From CAYFZO01 sp964347615 (GTDB lineage Bacteria > Pseudomonadota > Gammaproteobacteria > Poriferisulfidales > Oxydemutatoraceae), in the NCBI GenBank assembly GCA_964347615.1, contig CAYFZO010000001.1:85015-149014 (forward strand): 64,000 nucleotides of DNA. The letters are read 5' to 3'. The notes under the pieces are model-generated. The model had not been told where the DNA came from. It did not search any database and worked only from the letters and a program-made list of their open reading frames with translations. Both the position numbers and the translations under genes were made by a program. Positions 31,719 through 40,074 of the stretch are shown here, piece after piece. Position 1 is the stretch's first letter. Each line of letters opens with the position of its first letter.

Positions 31719-33005
31719 TCAAGAACGAATGCTTGGCGAACGAAGAAGCGGCGCAAGCTGCGGAAAAAGTTCGACCAAACGGACGGCAACGTCGTCAAAG
31801 TCCGGCGCCGAAACGTCGACCGGAATAATCTTCCTCGACGGGTTGTCTTTAAGGAAGTCTCGTAGCTGTTTCCCCGAAACGGGTTTATGCAAAAGGACGG
31901 CGGGAGGCGTCTCGGCGGAAGAAGAAAGCCGATTCATCAGATGAAAAGCCATCATCTGGCTTGGGAACGCAACAATCAGCAGATTCGCCGTCGCGACGGC
32001 GTCAATCAGCTTGGTCAATTTGCCGGGCGTTTCACCGATGGTCGAAACGCTGTTCTTTACTTTCTTCAGGGGTTTGAGTTCACGCGCATAACGTTTACGT
32101 TGCTTAAGCAAGGCTTTGAGCTGCTTCCGGAGCAGTCCCACACCGCTACCTCCACGAGGATGATTGTTATCCGAAAGGATTTGCGAAAAAAATCTCTCGA
32201 AGCCGTCGGAAAAAATTTGCAAGGCGAACGCGTTATCATCAAAATGGGTGCTTATGCCTCGAATGAAATCGTAAAAATCGGCGACGGTCAACTGGTGAAA
32301 TTCACTCTCGTTCCGGCATTCTTGCCACGCAGAGCGCTTCAATTGTTTATCCCAATAAATCCAGGTGTTCCACGGTGTTCTCACCGGAGCCACGTCGCCC
32401 AGGCGGATATGCACCAGAGTTTTCAGCCCTTGTTCAGGAAAACGCGACTTTGAAAGGGCGCTCCGATGACGTTCCGAGTAAATCGCTCGAAGATTCAAAT
32501 CATCGATCGAGTCTGGAATTGAGCGCAAGACTGCTTTGAATAAACTCAAAGGAGAAACTAAGCATATAGACACCACTAAGGGGCGGTCGGAAAGAGATTC
32601 TCGGGATACGATCTCCCTGATCCAGCGTTGCAAACCGTCGAGGGAGGTGATGCCTTGTTCCTTAAGGATGCGGTCTCCCAAAACAATATCCACTTTTTTA
32701 CATTCCGTGAGTGCAGGGAGCCTTTCCGCTTTTGCTTCACGGGAAAAGTGTTCGGTCAAGCCTAGGTGATCGTATATCGGAAAGTGATTTCGAACAAACC
32801 ATCGATACATTTTATTAACCGCTTTCGCCAGAAACCAAGGCAAAGTCAAGGGCATCATTATCCCTTCGTTTCTCCACTCGCGCGGTTGTTTGTAAATATA
32901 GACGTGCCCCAAAGACAACCCTAATTTCCGTGTCAAGTGCATCCGGTCCAAATTATCTCTTAACCCTGCTGACAAACCATCAGACGTAAAATATACTTTC
33001 TTCAT
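31719..33005 (-). CDS. Putative HxRxGD glycosyltransferase (fucosyltransferase-like), array copy 3
   Basis: About 428 residues from the ATG of MKKVYFTSDGLSAGLRDNL; an upstream frame is open but has no homology to the other copies. It shares HIRLGDVAPVRTPW, IFSDGFERFF and AVATANLLIVAFPSQMMAF with copies 1 and 2, but differs more at nucleotide level. Its start is not in repeat A, so it may represent the ancestral gene form. The C-terminus LLRSPSIRS is shared with copy 1 and not copy 2, while LSDNNHPRG in the middle also matches copy 1, so the array is mosaic. First gene of the presumed minus-strand island. Confidence 0.6.
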   Translation of the reverse strand: MKKVYFTSDGLSAGLRDNLDRMHLTRKLGLSLGHVYIYKQPREWRNEGIMMPLTLPWFLAKAVNKMYRWFVRNHFPIYDHLGLTEHFSREAKAERLPALTECKKVDIVLGDRILKEQGITSLDGLQRWIREIVSRESLSDRPLVVSICLVSPLSLFKAVLRSIPDSIDDLNLRAIYSERHRSALSKSRFPEQGLKTLVHIRLGDVAPVRTPWNTWIYWDKQLKRSAWQECRNESEFHQLTVADFYDFIRGISTHFDDNAFALQIFSDGFERFFSQILSDNNHPRGGSGVGLLRKQLKALLKQRKRYARELKPLKKVKNSVSTIGETPGKLTKLIDAVATANLLIVAFPSQMMAFHLMNRLSSSAETPPAVLLHKPVSGKQLRDFLKDNPSRKIIPVDVSAPDFDDVAVRLVELFPQLAPLLRSPSIRS

Positions 33006-33194
33006 CAACTTGGCGACGTAAGTTCTTGTCTGTGGGGTGCTAACGGGCAAAAGGCAACAAGCTGCAATCGGTTTCACGGAACAAACCGGAAACCGGATCC
33101 TCGCCCACCGCACCGCGACGTGATGAGGTTGAAGAAAGAGCTAAGCACCTAAACGCTTGTAAAAACGATAACACCTTATGGTACGCTGCCTTGG

Positions 33195-33812
33195 TCAATA
33201 GACAACGGTGTCCGGATCTATGCTGCGCCACAGGTACCAGGTCGCCACGGTGCGCCACGGAGACCAGGTTTCACCCAGAACAAGAATTTGCTCGCAATCA
33301 AGGTTGCGGCCGTAGAGTTTACGCACCGCGTTGACCAGCCCCAAATCACCGACGGGATAAACGTCCGGATGTTTCAAATAAAAAATTGCGAACATCTGAA
33401 AAGTCCACTCTCCGACGCCTTTGACCTCCGTCAGCCGTCTGTGAATGGCATCGAAATCGTGTCGTTTCCAATAGCCGTCGGTAACCCGCTCGGCAATAAA
33501 AAAATCAGCGGCGGACTTGAGAAAGCGAGCCTTGTTTTCAGACAAGCCGCATTTGCGCAACGTCCCGTGCCGGCGGCGGTTGACGTTATCAGGTGTCAAA
33601 CGACCGATTCTGTGCTCAAGTTTCGAACGGATGCTGTCGGCGGCTTTCAGCGATATCTGCTGACCGATGATCGCTCGGCACAAAGTCTCAAAAGCGTCAG
33701 CCCCGCCCCGCAGGCGGTCGCCGGAAAACCTGCGAATCAACTCGCCCATCCGTGCGTCCCGACGCGACAGCACGCGGCAGGCTTTTTGCCAGTAGTCGGG
33801 GGATTCAGCCAC
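33195..33812 (-). CDS. DNA-3-methyladenine glycosylase II-like HhH-GPD protein
   Basis: 205 residues matching the AlkA/MAG superfamily: FETLCRAIIGQQISLKAADSI near the N-terminus, the helix-hairpin-helix LTEVKGVGEWTFQMFAIF (about residues 128-145) and the catalytic Asp in VYPVGDLGLVNAV. The N-terminal extra domain of E. coli AlkA is absent, as in the shorter proteobacterial members. It would remove alkylated purines. It is divergent from dapF with 48 bases between starts. Confidence 0.88.
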   Translation of the reverse strand: MAESPDYWQKACRVLSRRDARMGELIRRFSGDRLRGGADAFETLCRAIIGQQISLKAADSIRSKLEHRIGRLTPDNVNRRRHGTLRKCGLSENKARFLKSAADFFIAERVTDGYWKRHDFDAIHRRLTEVKGVGEWTFQMFAIFYLKHPDVYPVGDLGLVNAVRKLYGRNLDCEQILVLGETWSPWRTVATWYLWRSIDPDTVVY

Positions 33813-33848
33813 CAGGGTCGTCTTTCAAAAACAGCGGGGTTCGGTGAT

Positions 33849-33854
33849 TATACT
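33849..33854 (+). promoter_or_regulatory. Candidate -10 element placing dapF at or near leaderless
   Basis: TATACT lies six bases before the dapF ATG, and no ribosome binding site is seen. A start point seven bases beyond the hexamer would coincide with the ATG. The -35 region is unclear. Confidence 0.35.
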
Positions 33855-33860
33855 ACCACC

Positions 33861-34688
33861 ATGCGCGTTTTCTACTCCAAGATGCACGGCCTCGGCAATG
33901 ACTTCATGCTGGTCGATGCGTGCAAACAAACGTTCTCCCCGGACGCCGAGCTGGTACGCCGATGGGCACGTCGGCGCACCGGCGTAGGTTTTGACCAACT
34001 GCTCGTAATCGAACCTTGCGACGATGCCGATTTCGCGTTTCGCACGTTCAACGCCGACGGAACCGAAGCGCAACAGTGCGGCAACGGCGCCCGTTGCGTC
34101 GCGCACTTCGCACGGAAAAACCGACTGGTACACGGGACAACGATGCGTGCACTGACCGGCGGACGGATCATACGCTTGGAAACCTTGCCGAGCGGTCGCG
34201 TTTGCGCGGAAATGGGAACACCCTCGTTCGTACCGACCGACGTCCCTTTCCTGTGCGACGAGCCTGCCGACGCTTATCCGCTCACGCTCGAAGGCCGGCG
34301 GTTGCGCGTGGGAGTCGTATCGATGGGCAATCCGCACGCGGTAACGCAAGTCGACGACCTTGACGGTTACCCGGTGGCGCAAGTGGGTCAAGCGTTGCAG
34401 TCCCTCGGCCGATTTCCGGAAAGCGTCAACGCGGGCTTCATGCGAATCGAGAGCCGCCGTGGACTGTCGCTGCGGGTCTTCGAGCGCGGCGCCGGAGAAA
34501 CTCCGGCTTGCGGCAGCGGCGCTTGCGCGGCGGTCGCCGTCGGGCGGCGCTGGGGATTGCTGGACAACGCCGTCCGGGTGACGCAACGCGGCGGGGCCCT
34601 TGACGTCGAATGGAACGGCGCAGGCGAGAGCGTCAAGATGACGGGGCCGGCGGAACACGTCTACGACGGAGAGATCGAGTATGAGTGA
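33861..34688 (+). CDS. dapF: Diaminopimelate epimerase DapF
   Basis: 275 residues from the ATG before RVFYSKMHGLGNDFMLVD. The two catalytic Cys are in QQCGNGARCVAHF (about residue 73) and ETPACGSGACAAVAV (about residue 219). It interconverts LL- and meso-diaminopimelate for lysine and peptidoglycan. An open frame upstream of this ATG is antisense to the glycosylase and is not used. The gene overlaps the DUF484 gene by eight bases; the dapF-DUF484-xerC order is conserved in gammaproteobacteria. Confidence 0.97.
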   Translation: MRVFYSKMHGLGNDFMLVDACKQTFSPDAELVRRWARRRTGVGFDQLLVIEPCDDADFAFRTFNADGTEAQQCGNGARCVAHFARKNRLVHGTTMRALTGGRIIRLETLPSGRVCAEMGTPSFVPTDVPFLCDEPADAYPLTLEGRRLRVGVVSMGNPHAVTQVDDLDGYPVAQVGQALQSLGRFPESVNAGFMRIESRRGLSLRVFERGAGETPACGSGACAAVAVGRRWGLLDNAVRVTQRGGALDVEWNGAGESVKMTGPAEHVYDGEIEYE

Positions 34689-35472
34689 GAAAAAACCTGA
34701 AACGGCGCGGGGCGAATCCGACGACCACAACGACGCGAGCGTCGCCGCCTATCTCTCGGAACGTCCCGACTTTTTCACGCGACACCCCGAGGTGTTGGCA
34801 CGGCTTGAGATCAAGCACGACGCGCACGGCGCGGTTTCCCTGCTGGAGAAACAAGTCGCCGTGTTGCGCAACAAGAGCAGCGGCGCCGAGATCGACCGCG
34901 CCGAATTGATAAAGCTTGCGCGCGCCAACGCAAACTTAAGCACGTGTTTACACGAAACCGCTCTTGAACTGCTGCGAAATTGCACCCGTCCTTTCCCTTC
35001 ACGCGCCGCCAAAGCCGGCAGAATCCTGCAGACGTGCAAAACGGTTTTTGAAAGGCACGTTCCCGAAGTGTCCTTATTCATATACTGGCTGCACGGTTTT
35101 TTTGCGGACGAGACGCGTAACGACGACGTTATCGTGCTCGACGAGAAAGACCAGCGGGTCTCGACGCTTGTCGGGTCGCTTTTCGCGGCGGGGGAGTTCC
35201 ACTGCGAGCCGCTCGACGGGCCCGCGCGCGCGGCCTTGTTCGGCCGCTTCGCGCCGGCAATCCGCTCGAGCCTGGCGGCGACGCTGTTTGAACCGGTCAC
35301 GCACGGGCGCATGGGGGTATTGGTGTTGACCAGCGGCGATACCTCGCGCTTTACCCCGGGCAAGGGCACGATGTTTCTGGTACAACTGGCGCAGTTGATC
35401 GAATCCCCCTTTTATCCCGCCGCCGGGACGGGGAGCGAAGCCGAAGATCGAAGCGGAAAAGGAAGGAGCTGA
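34681..35472 (+). CDS. DUF484 family protein
   Basis: 263 residues. DVAAYLSERPDFFTRHPEVLARLEI-type N-terminus (residues 19-41 here) and a later GAF-like region ending LVLTSGDTSRFTPGKGTMFLVQLAQLIE are the DUF484 features. GAF-like domains often sense small molecules or mediate dimerisation; the actual function is unknown. It is sandwiched between dapF and xerC, overlapping the former and 7 bases from the latter, so it belongs to their operon. Confidence 0.9.
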   Translation: MSEKKPETARGESDDHNDASVAAYLSERPDFFTRHPEVLARLEIKHDAHGAVSLLEKQVAVLRNKSSGAEIDRAELIKLARANANLSTCLHETALELLRNCTRPFPSRAAKAGRILQTCKTVFERHVPEVSLFIYWLHGFFADETRNDDVIVLDEKDQRVSTLVGSLFAAGEFHCEPLDGPARAALFGRFAPAIRSSLAATLFEPVTHGRMGVLVLTSGDTSRFTPGKGTMFLVQLAQLIESPFYPAAGTGSEAEDRSGKGRS

Positions 35473-35479
35473 AAATCCG

Positions 35480-36370
35480 ATGTCTTTACCGCGTGAAGCG
35501 AATGATTTTCTTGCGGTGCTCGCACGCGAGAAAAACTACTCAACCAACACCGTCGAAGCTTACCGGCGCGACCTGACCCGCTTTTTCGAGTATCTGGAAG
35601 CCGCCGGGACGGATTGGAAAAAGAGCGAGCCGAAGCACGTGCGCGACTACGTCTCCCGCCGCTTCTTCGACGGAGCCAAAGGTCGGACCCTGCAACGTGA
35701 TTTGTCGAGCCTGAGAGGGTTCTACCGCCACTGTCTCGCCCGAGGCGACGTCGCTCGCAACCCGACGCTGGGAGTACGTCCGCCTCGTTCCGAAAAAAAA
35801 CTGCCCGAAACCCTGACGATAGAACAAGTCGCTTCGTTGCTCGAAGTGCCGACGGAAAACGCACTGACGCTCAGGGACGTCGCAATCATGGAGCTGGCGT
35901 ATTCGTCGGGCTTGCGCTTGTCCGAGTTGCTGCAACTGGCTTTGCACGACTTGGACCTCGAGGCGGGAACGGTACGCGTCGTCGGCAAAGGCTCAAAACA
36001 ACGCGATTTGCCGGTGGGAAAAAGCGCGTGCCGGGTGATCCGTTGCTGGCTGAAACTGCGGGCGCAATTCGCGCACGAGGAAGAAGACGCCTTGTTCGTC
36101 AGCCGCCGCGGGCGACGACTGTCGCCGCGCGCGGTGCAAAAGCGCGTCGCTGAACACGCGAGAAAGTGCGGTCTGCAACCGCGTCTGCACCCCCACGTGC
36201 TGCGCCATTCTTTCGCCAGCCACGTCCTCGAATCATGCGGCGACTTGCGCGCGGTCCAAGAGTTGCTGGGACACGCGAACATCAGCACGACGCAGATCTA
36301 CACTCACCTTGACTTTCAGCATCTGGCGAAAGTCTATGACAAAGCGCATCCGCGCGCGAGACGACGCTGA
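35480..36370 (+). CDS. xerC: Tyrosine recombinase XerC
   Basis: 296 residues. SAM-like N-terminal domain (YSTNTVEAYRRDLTRFFEYL) followed by the catalytic domain with Arg in SSGLRLSELLQL (about residue 148), Lys in GKGSKQRDLP, HxxR in HPHVLRHSFASH, and His...Tyr in LLGHANISTTQIYTHLD (nucleophile near residue 275). It resolves chromosome dimers at dif with XerD. Placement after dapF-DUF484 supports XerC rather than XerD. Confidence 0.95.
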   Translation: MSLPREANDFLAVLAREKNYSTNTVEAYRRDLTRFFEYLEAAGTDWKKSEPKHVRDYVSRRFFDGAKGRTLQRDLSSLRGFYRHCLARGDVARNPTLGVRPPRSEKKLPETLTIEQVASLLEVPTENALTLRDVAIMELAYSSGLRLSELLQLALHDLDLEAGTVRVVGKGSKQRDLPVGKSACRVIRCWLKLRAQFAHEEEDALFVSRRGRRLSPRAVQKRVAEHARKCGLQPRLHPHVLRHSFASHVLESCGDLRAVQELLGHANISTTQIYTHLDFQHLAKVYDKAHPRARRR

Positions 36371-36432
36371 GTGTTTCCCCGCCGCCCGACCGGGCGATAA
36401 TGTAAAATCAACGCTTTGGACAGAGATAACGC

Positions 36433-36969
36433 ATGCCCGAAATACGCAGCACAACCATCGTTTCGGTACGTCGCGACGGGTGCGTGGCAATGGGGGGCGA
36501 CGGGCAGGTCACCTTGCAGGACGCAGTCGTGATGAAAACCAACGCCTGCAAGGTCAGGCGGCTCTACAAGGACCGCGTACTGGCCGGCTTTGCGGGCGGA
36601 ACCGCCGACGCAATCACCCTGACGGAGCGGTTCGAACGCAAGCTCGACGAACACAACGGGCAACTGACGCGCGCGGCGGTCGAGCTTGCCAAGGACTGGC
36701 GCAGCGACCGCAGCCTGCGGCGTCTAGAAGCCTTGCTTTCGGTCGCCGACAAGGAGGTTTCGCTGGTTATCTCAGGCAACGGCGACGTCATCGAACCCGA
36801 GAACGGCTTGGTCGCAATCGGTTCAGGCGGCAGCTACGCTCAAGCCGCGGCGCGCGCGTTGCTCGACAACACCGAACTCGGCGCGCGCGAAATCGTCGAA
36901 CGTTCCCTGGCGATCGCCGCGGCCCTATGCATCTATACGAACACCGTCGTGACCGTAGAGGAAATCTAA
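36433..36969 (+). CDS. hslV: ATP-dependent protease proteolytic subunit HslV
   Basis: 178 residues. The mature N-terminal Thr of TTIVSVRRDG is preceded by a six-residue leader MPEIRS; no alternative start codon is available closer to it, so the leader must be removed for activity, as in some betaproteobacterial HslV. GGDGQVTL, the Gly-rich FAGGTADA motif and the SGNGDVIEP region are typical. HslV degrades unfolded proteins with HslU. A -10-like TAAAAT lies upstream at 36403-36408 but no sigma-32 promoter is evident by eye. Confidence 0.96.
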   Translation: MPEIRSTTIVSVRRDGCVAMGGDGQVTLQDAVVMKTNACKVRRLYKDRVLAGFAGGTADAITLTERFERKLDEHNGQLTRAAVELAKDWRSDRSLRRLEALLSVADKEVSLVISGNGDVIEPENGLVAIGSGGSYAQAAARALLDNTELGAREIVERSLAIAAALCIYTNTVVTVEEI

Positions 36970-37005
36970 GCGGCCTTGCCGCCGTCCACCACCGAGGAAG
37001 CCGCC

Positions 37006-38295
37006 GTGTCCACGATGACACCGAGAGAAATCGTCCGCGAACTCGACAAGCACATTGTCGGGCAGGATCAAGCCAAACGCGCGGTGGCGATCGCCTTGCG
37101 TAACCGCTGGCGACGCATGCAACTGGACGAGGAATTGCGCCGTGAAATCATGCCTAAAAACATCCTGATGATCGGCCCGACCGGCGTGGGTAAGACCGAG
37201 ATTGCAAGAAGGCTCGCGCGTCTGGCCGACGCCCCGTTCATCAAGGTCGAAGCGACCAAGTTCACCGAAGTCGGCTACGTCGGACGCGACGTCGAGTCGA
37301 TCATCCGTGATTTGGCCGACGTTTCGATCAAGGCGACGCGAGAGAGGGAAATCAACCGCCACCGCCACCGCGCTCACAAGGCCGCCGAAGACCTGGTGCT
37401 CGACGCCCTGCCTTCCGCCGCCGGCGACCCGCAAGCCGTACGCGCCGCGCTGCGCCGCGGCGAGTTCGACGACCGTGAGGTGGAAATCGAAGCGTCGGCG
37501 ATGCCCTCAGGCGTTGAGATCATGACGCCGGCGGGGATGGAAGCGATCGCCGGCCAGTTGGAGAGCGTGTTCAAGAACATCGGAGGGCAACACCGACGGC
37601 GACGCAAAATGACGGTCAAGCAGGCGCTCAAGCTCCTGGCTCAGGAAAAGGCACAGGAGATGATAGACGAAGAGGAAATAAAGACGCTGGCGCTGCGTGA
37701 CGTCGAACAAAGCGGCATCGTTTTCATAGACGAGATAGACAAAGTCGCCAAACGCGGAGACCGGGCCGGCGGCGAGATTTCGCGTGAAGGAGTGCAACGC
37801 GACCTGTTGCCGCTGGTTGAAGGCAGCACGGTCACAACCAAGCACGGCATGGTCAAGACCGATCACGTCCTGTTCGTCGCGTCCGGTGCCTTTCACGTCG
37901 CCAAACCGTCCGACCTGGTGCCCGAGCTGCAAGGGCGTTTCCCGATCCGGGTGGAACTGACCGACTTGGGCACCGAAGAGTTCATCCGCATCCTGACCGA
38001 ACCGGACGTGTCCCTGGTCCGCCAATACGTCGAGCTGTTGGCGGCCGAGGGCGTCGTCGCCGAATTCACCGAAGACGCGATCCGCCGCGTCGCCGAAATC
38101 GCCTGCGAAGTCAACGAAAACACCGAGAACATCGGTGCCCGCAGACTGCACACGGTGATGGAATGCCTGCTCGAAGACGTTTCGTTCACCGCGCCGGACC
38201 GAAGCGGGGAACGTCTGGTCTTTGACGCCGCCTACGTCGAAAAACAGTTGGCGGAACTGGCCGCGGACGAAGACCTGAGCCGGTATATATTATGA
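37006..38295 (+). CDS. hslU: ATP-dependent protease ATPase subunit HslU
   Basis: 429 residues from GTG at 37006, where GAGGAAG lies upstream and the sequence STMTPREIVRELDKHIVGQD fits family members; a TTG 30 bases earlier is less likely. Walker A is GPTGVGKTEIARRL (about residues 54-67), Walker B GIVFIDEIDKV, with the I-domain between them and the C-terminus ending in DLSRYIL, which inserts into HslV. It unfolds substrates for HslV. ATGA overlap with the next frame. Confidence 0.97.
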   Translation: MSTMTPREIVRELDKHIVGQDQAKRAVAIALRNRWRRMQLDEELRREIMPKNILMIGPTGVGKTEIARRLARLADAPFIKVEATKFTEVGYVGRDVESIIRDLADVSIKATREREINRHRHRAHKAAEDLVLDALPSAAGDPQAVRAALRRGEFDDREVEIEASAMPSGVEIMTPAGMEAIAGQLESVFKNIGGQHRRRRKMTVKQALKLLAQEKAQEMIDEEEIKTLALRDVEQSGIVFIDEIDKVAKRGDRAGGEISREGVQRDLLPLVEGSTVTTKHGMVKTDHVLFVASGAFHVAKPSDLVPELQGRFPIRVELTDLGTEEFIRILTEPDVSLVRQYVELLAAEGVVAEFTEDAIRRVAEIACEVNENTENIGARRLHTVMECLLEDVSFTAPDRSGERLVFDAAYVEKQLAELAADEDLSRYIL

Positions 38296-38315
38296 GCATC
38301 CACGAGGAGAGAACG

Positions 38316-38687
38316 ATGTCAAAAATACAGCCGACGCAAATACAGTTGCACCAAAAATCGCGCATCCTGGAAATCCTGTTCGAGAACGGAGACAGCTTCA
38401 AATTGAGTTGCGAATACCTGCGGGTGTATTCGCCGTCGGCGGAGGTCATGGGACACGGGCCGGGCGAGGGCGTGCTGCAAGTTGGTAAAGAGGACGTCAA
38501 CATCGTTTCAATCGAGCCGGTCGGCAATTACGCAATCAAACCGGTCTACGACGACGGACACGGCAGCGGCATCTACAGCTGGGATTACCTTTACGATCTC
38601 GGCGTAAACTACGACAAATACTGGGCCCGTTATCTGGAACGCCTTAGGGAAGCGAACTACGAACGCAAAACCGACCGGCTGAACTGA
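38316..38687 (+). CDS. DUF971 (gamma-butyrobetaine hydroxylase N-terminal-like) protein
   Basis: About 123 residues from the ATG at 38316, which has GAGGAG at a proper distance; an in-frame ATG at 38292 overlaps the hslU stop but has no such site. LEILFENGDSFKLSCEYLRVYSPSAEV and the C-terminal IYSWDYLYDLG are the GBBH-like N-domain pattern. Stand-alone members accompany hslVU in Pseudomonas-type genomes. Function is unknown; some related domains bind zinc or Fe-S clusters, but no Cys cluster is visible here. Confidence 0.88.
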   Translation: MSKIQPTQIQLHQKSRILEILFENGDSFKLSCEYLRVYSPSAEVMGHGPGEGVLQVGKEDVNIVSIEPVGNYAIKPVYDDGHGSGIYSWDYLYDLGVNYDKYWARYLERLREANYERKTDRLN

Positions 38688-38695
38688 ACCCGCCC

Positions 38696-39439
38696 ATGGA
38701 AAACGACGTTACGCATTTTGGCTATCGCAAGGTCGGCACAACCGAGAAATCCGCTTTGGTCGGCGGCGTCTTCAGCTCGGTGGCGAAACGTTACGACCTG
38801 ATGAACGACGCGACGTCCCTGGGCATACACCGCCTGTGGAAACGTCACGCCGCGTGGTTGTGTGCGGTGCGGCCGGGACAACGCGTACTCGACCTGGCGG
38901 GCGGCACCGGGGACCTCGCGGCGTTGCTGCACGCGCGGCTGGGCGGCGCCGGCGAGATCGTCGTCGCCGACGTCAACGCCGAGATGCTCGAGGTCGGACG
39001 CGCGCGGCTGCTCGACCGGGGGGTAACGCAAAACCTTGCCTTCGTACGTTGCGACGCCGAGTCCATGCCGTTCGGCGAGGACTCTTTCGACCGGGTCGTG
39101 CTTGCGTTCGGTTTGCGCAACGTGACCGACAAGCAACGGGCGCTTGAAGACGTGCACCGTGTTCTCAAGCCCGGCGGCAGATTCCTTATTCTGGAGTTTT
39201 CAAAGCCGACTCGGTGGCTGCGTCCCTTGTACGACGCCTGGTCTTTCGGCGTAATCCCCCGCCTCGGGCGCAGACTCGCCGGGGACGAAAACAGCTACCG
39301 CTATCTGGTCGAGTCGATCCGCGTGCATCCGGGGCGCGGCGCCCTGCTCAAGATGATGCGCCGCGCCGGATTCGAGCGTTGCCGCTGTTTCAGCCTCACC
39401 CAGGGCATCGTCGCCCTGCACCTCGGCTGCAAGTTGTGA
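38696..39439 (+). CDS. ubiE: Ubiquinone/menaquinone biosynthesis C-methyltransferase UbiE
   Basis: 247 residues. THFGYRKVGTTEKSALVGGVF and SVAKRYDLMNDATSLGIHRLWK at the N-terminus and the SAM motif VLDLAGGTGDLAALL (about residues 64-78) are diagnostic, with FGLRNVTDKQRALEDVHRVLKPGG later. It adds the C-methyl group in the ubiquinone (and, if present, menaquinone) ring. It heads a ubiE-ubiJ-ubiB set spaced 11 and -4 bases. Confidence 0.97.
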   Translation: MENDVTHFGYRKVGTTEKSALVGGVFSSVAKRYDLMNDATSLGIHRLWKRHAAWLCAVRPGQRVLDLAGGTGDLAALLHARLGGAGEIVVADVNAEMLEVGRARLLDRGVTQNLAFVRCDAESMPFGEDSFDRVVLAFGLRNVTDKQRALEDVHRVLKPGGRFLILEFSKPTRWLRPLYDAWSFGVIPRLGRRLAGDENSYRYLVESIRVHPGRGALLKMMRRAGFERCRCFSLTQGIVALHLGCKL

Positions 39440-39450
39440 CACACCGACGG

Positions 39451-40074
39451 ATGGAACAGTCAGGTGCGGCTGTTGCGGCGCTCGTGGAACGCGCGATGAA
39501 TTTGTGGCTCGACACCGACCCTCGGGCGGCACGGGATCTGGGTGAGCTCGGAGGAATAGTCATCGGCCTTGAAGTAACCACTTTCCCGATCGAGCTGTTT
39601 TTCACGCCGACAAGCGGAAAGATTCGCGTCGCCGCCACGGCGGAACGCGAACCTCACACTTGGATCCGAGGCGGCTTGCTCGATCTGATCAAGCTCTCCC
39701 GCGGCGAGCAGCGGCCCGGCAACGGTGCACGTTTGGTCATACAGGGCGACGTCGCGGCGGGGCACGCGTTTCAAAGGATCCTCAAGACCGGGGACTTTGA
39801 CTGGGAAGAGCTGCTTGCTCGCCGCGTGGGAGACGTCGCCGCAAACGAGCTGGCGCGGGGAATCCGCGCGGCCGGACGCTGGGCCGCGCAATCTTTCGAC
39901 TCGCTGAACGCGGCCGCCGGAGAATACCTGCGCGAAGAAGCGAGACTCGTCGCGGACAAACGCGAGCTTCGCGGGTTTGCGCGTGAAGTGGACTGCTTGC
40001 GCGACCGGGTCGAAGCCCTGGAGATTCGCGCCGGAGATTCGCGCCAAAGGCGCACGGAGAAACCAAGCTCATGA
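39451..40074 (+). CDS. ubiJ: Ubiquinone biosynthesis accessory factor UbiJ (SCP2 domain)
   Basis: 207 residues from the ATG of MEQSGAAVAALVERAMNLWL. An SCP2-like lipid-binding domain fills about residues 15-115 (GIVIGLEVTTFPIELFFTP, GARLVIQGDVAAGHAFQRIL), followed by a charged helical C-terminus (LREEARLVADKRELRGFAR) likely to form a coiled coil. UbiJ with UbiK holds the lipid intermediates of the Ubi complex. Overlaps ubiB by four bases. A longer upstream open frame lies inside ubiE and is not used. Confidence 0.92.
   Translation: MEQSGAAVAALVERAMNLWLDTDPRAARDLGELGGIVIGLEVTTFPIELFFTPTSGKIRVAATAEREPHTWIRGGLLDLIKLSRGEQRPGNGARLVIQGDVAAGHAFQRILKTGDFDWEELLARRVGDVAANELARGIRAAGRWAAQSFDSLNAAAGEYLREEARLVADKRELRGFAREVDCLRDRVEALEIRAGDSRQRRTEKPSS

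Noticed and set aside
31508..31798. 96-codon frame spanning the end of copy 3, the methyltransferase remnant and repeat A2
   Set aside because: It is an accidental join of three known pieces rather than a gene.
36976..37005. TTG start for hslU 30 bases earlier
   Set aside because: The GTG at 37006 has a GAGGAAG site and gives the conserved family N-terminus.
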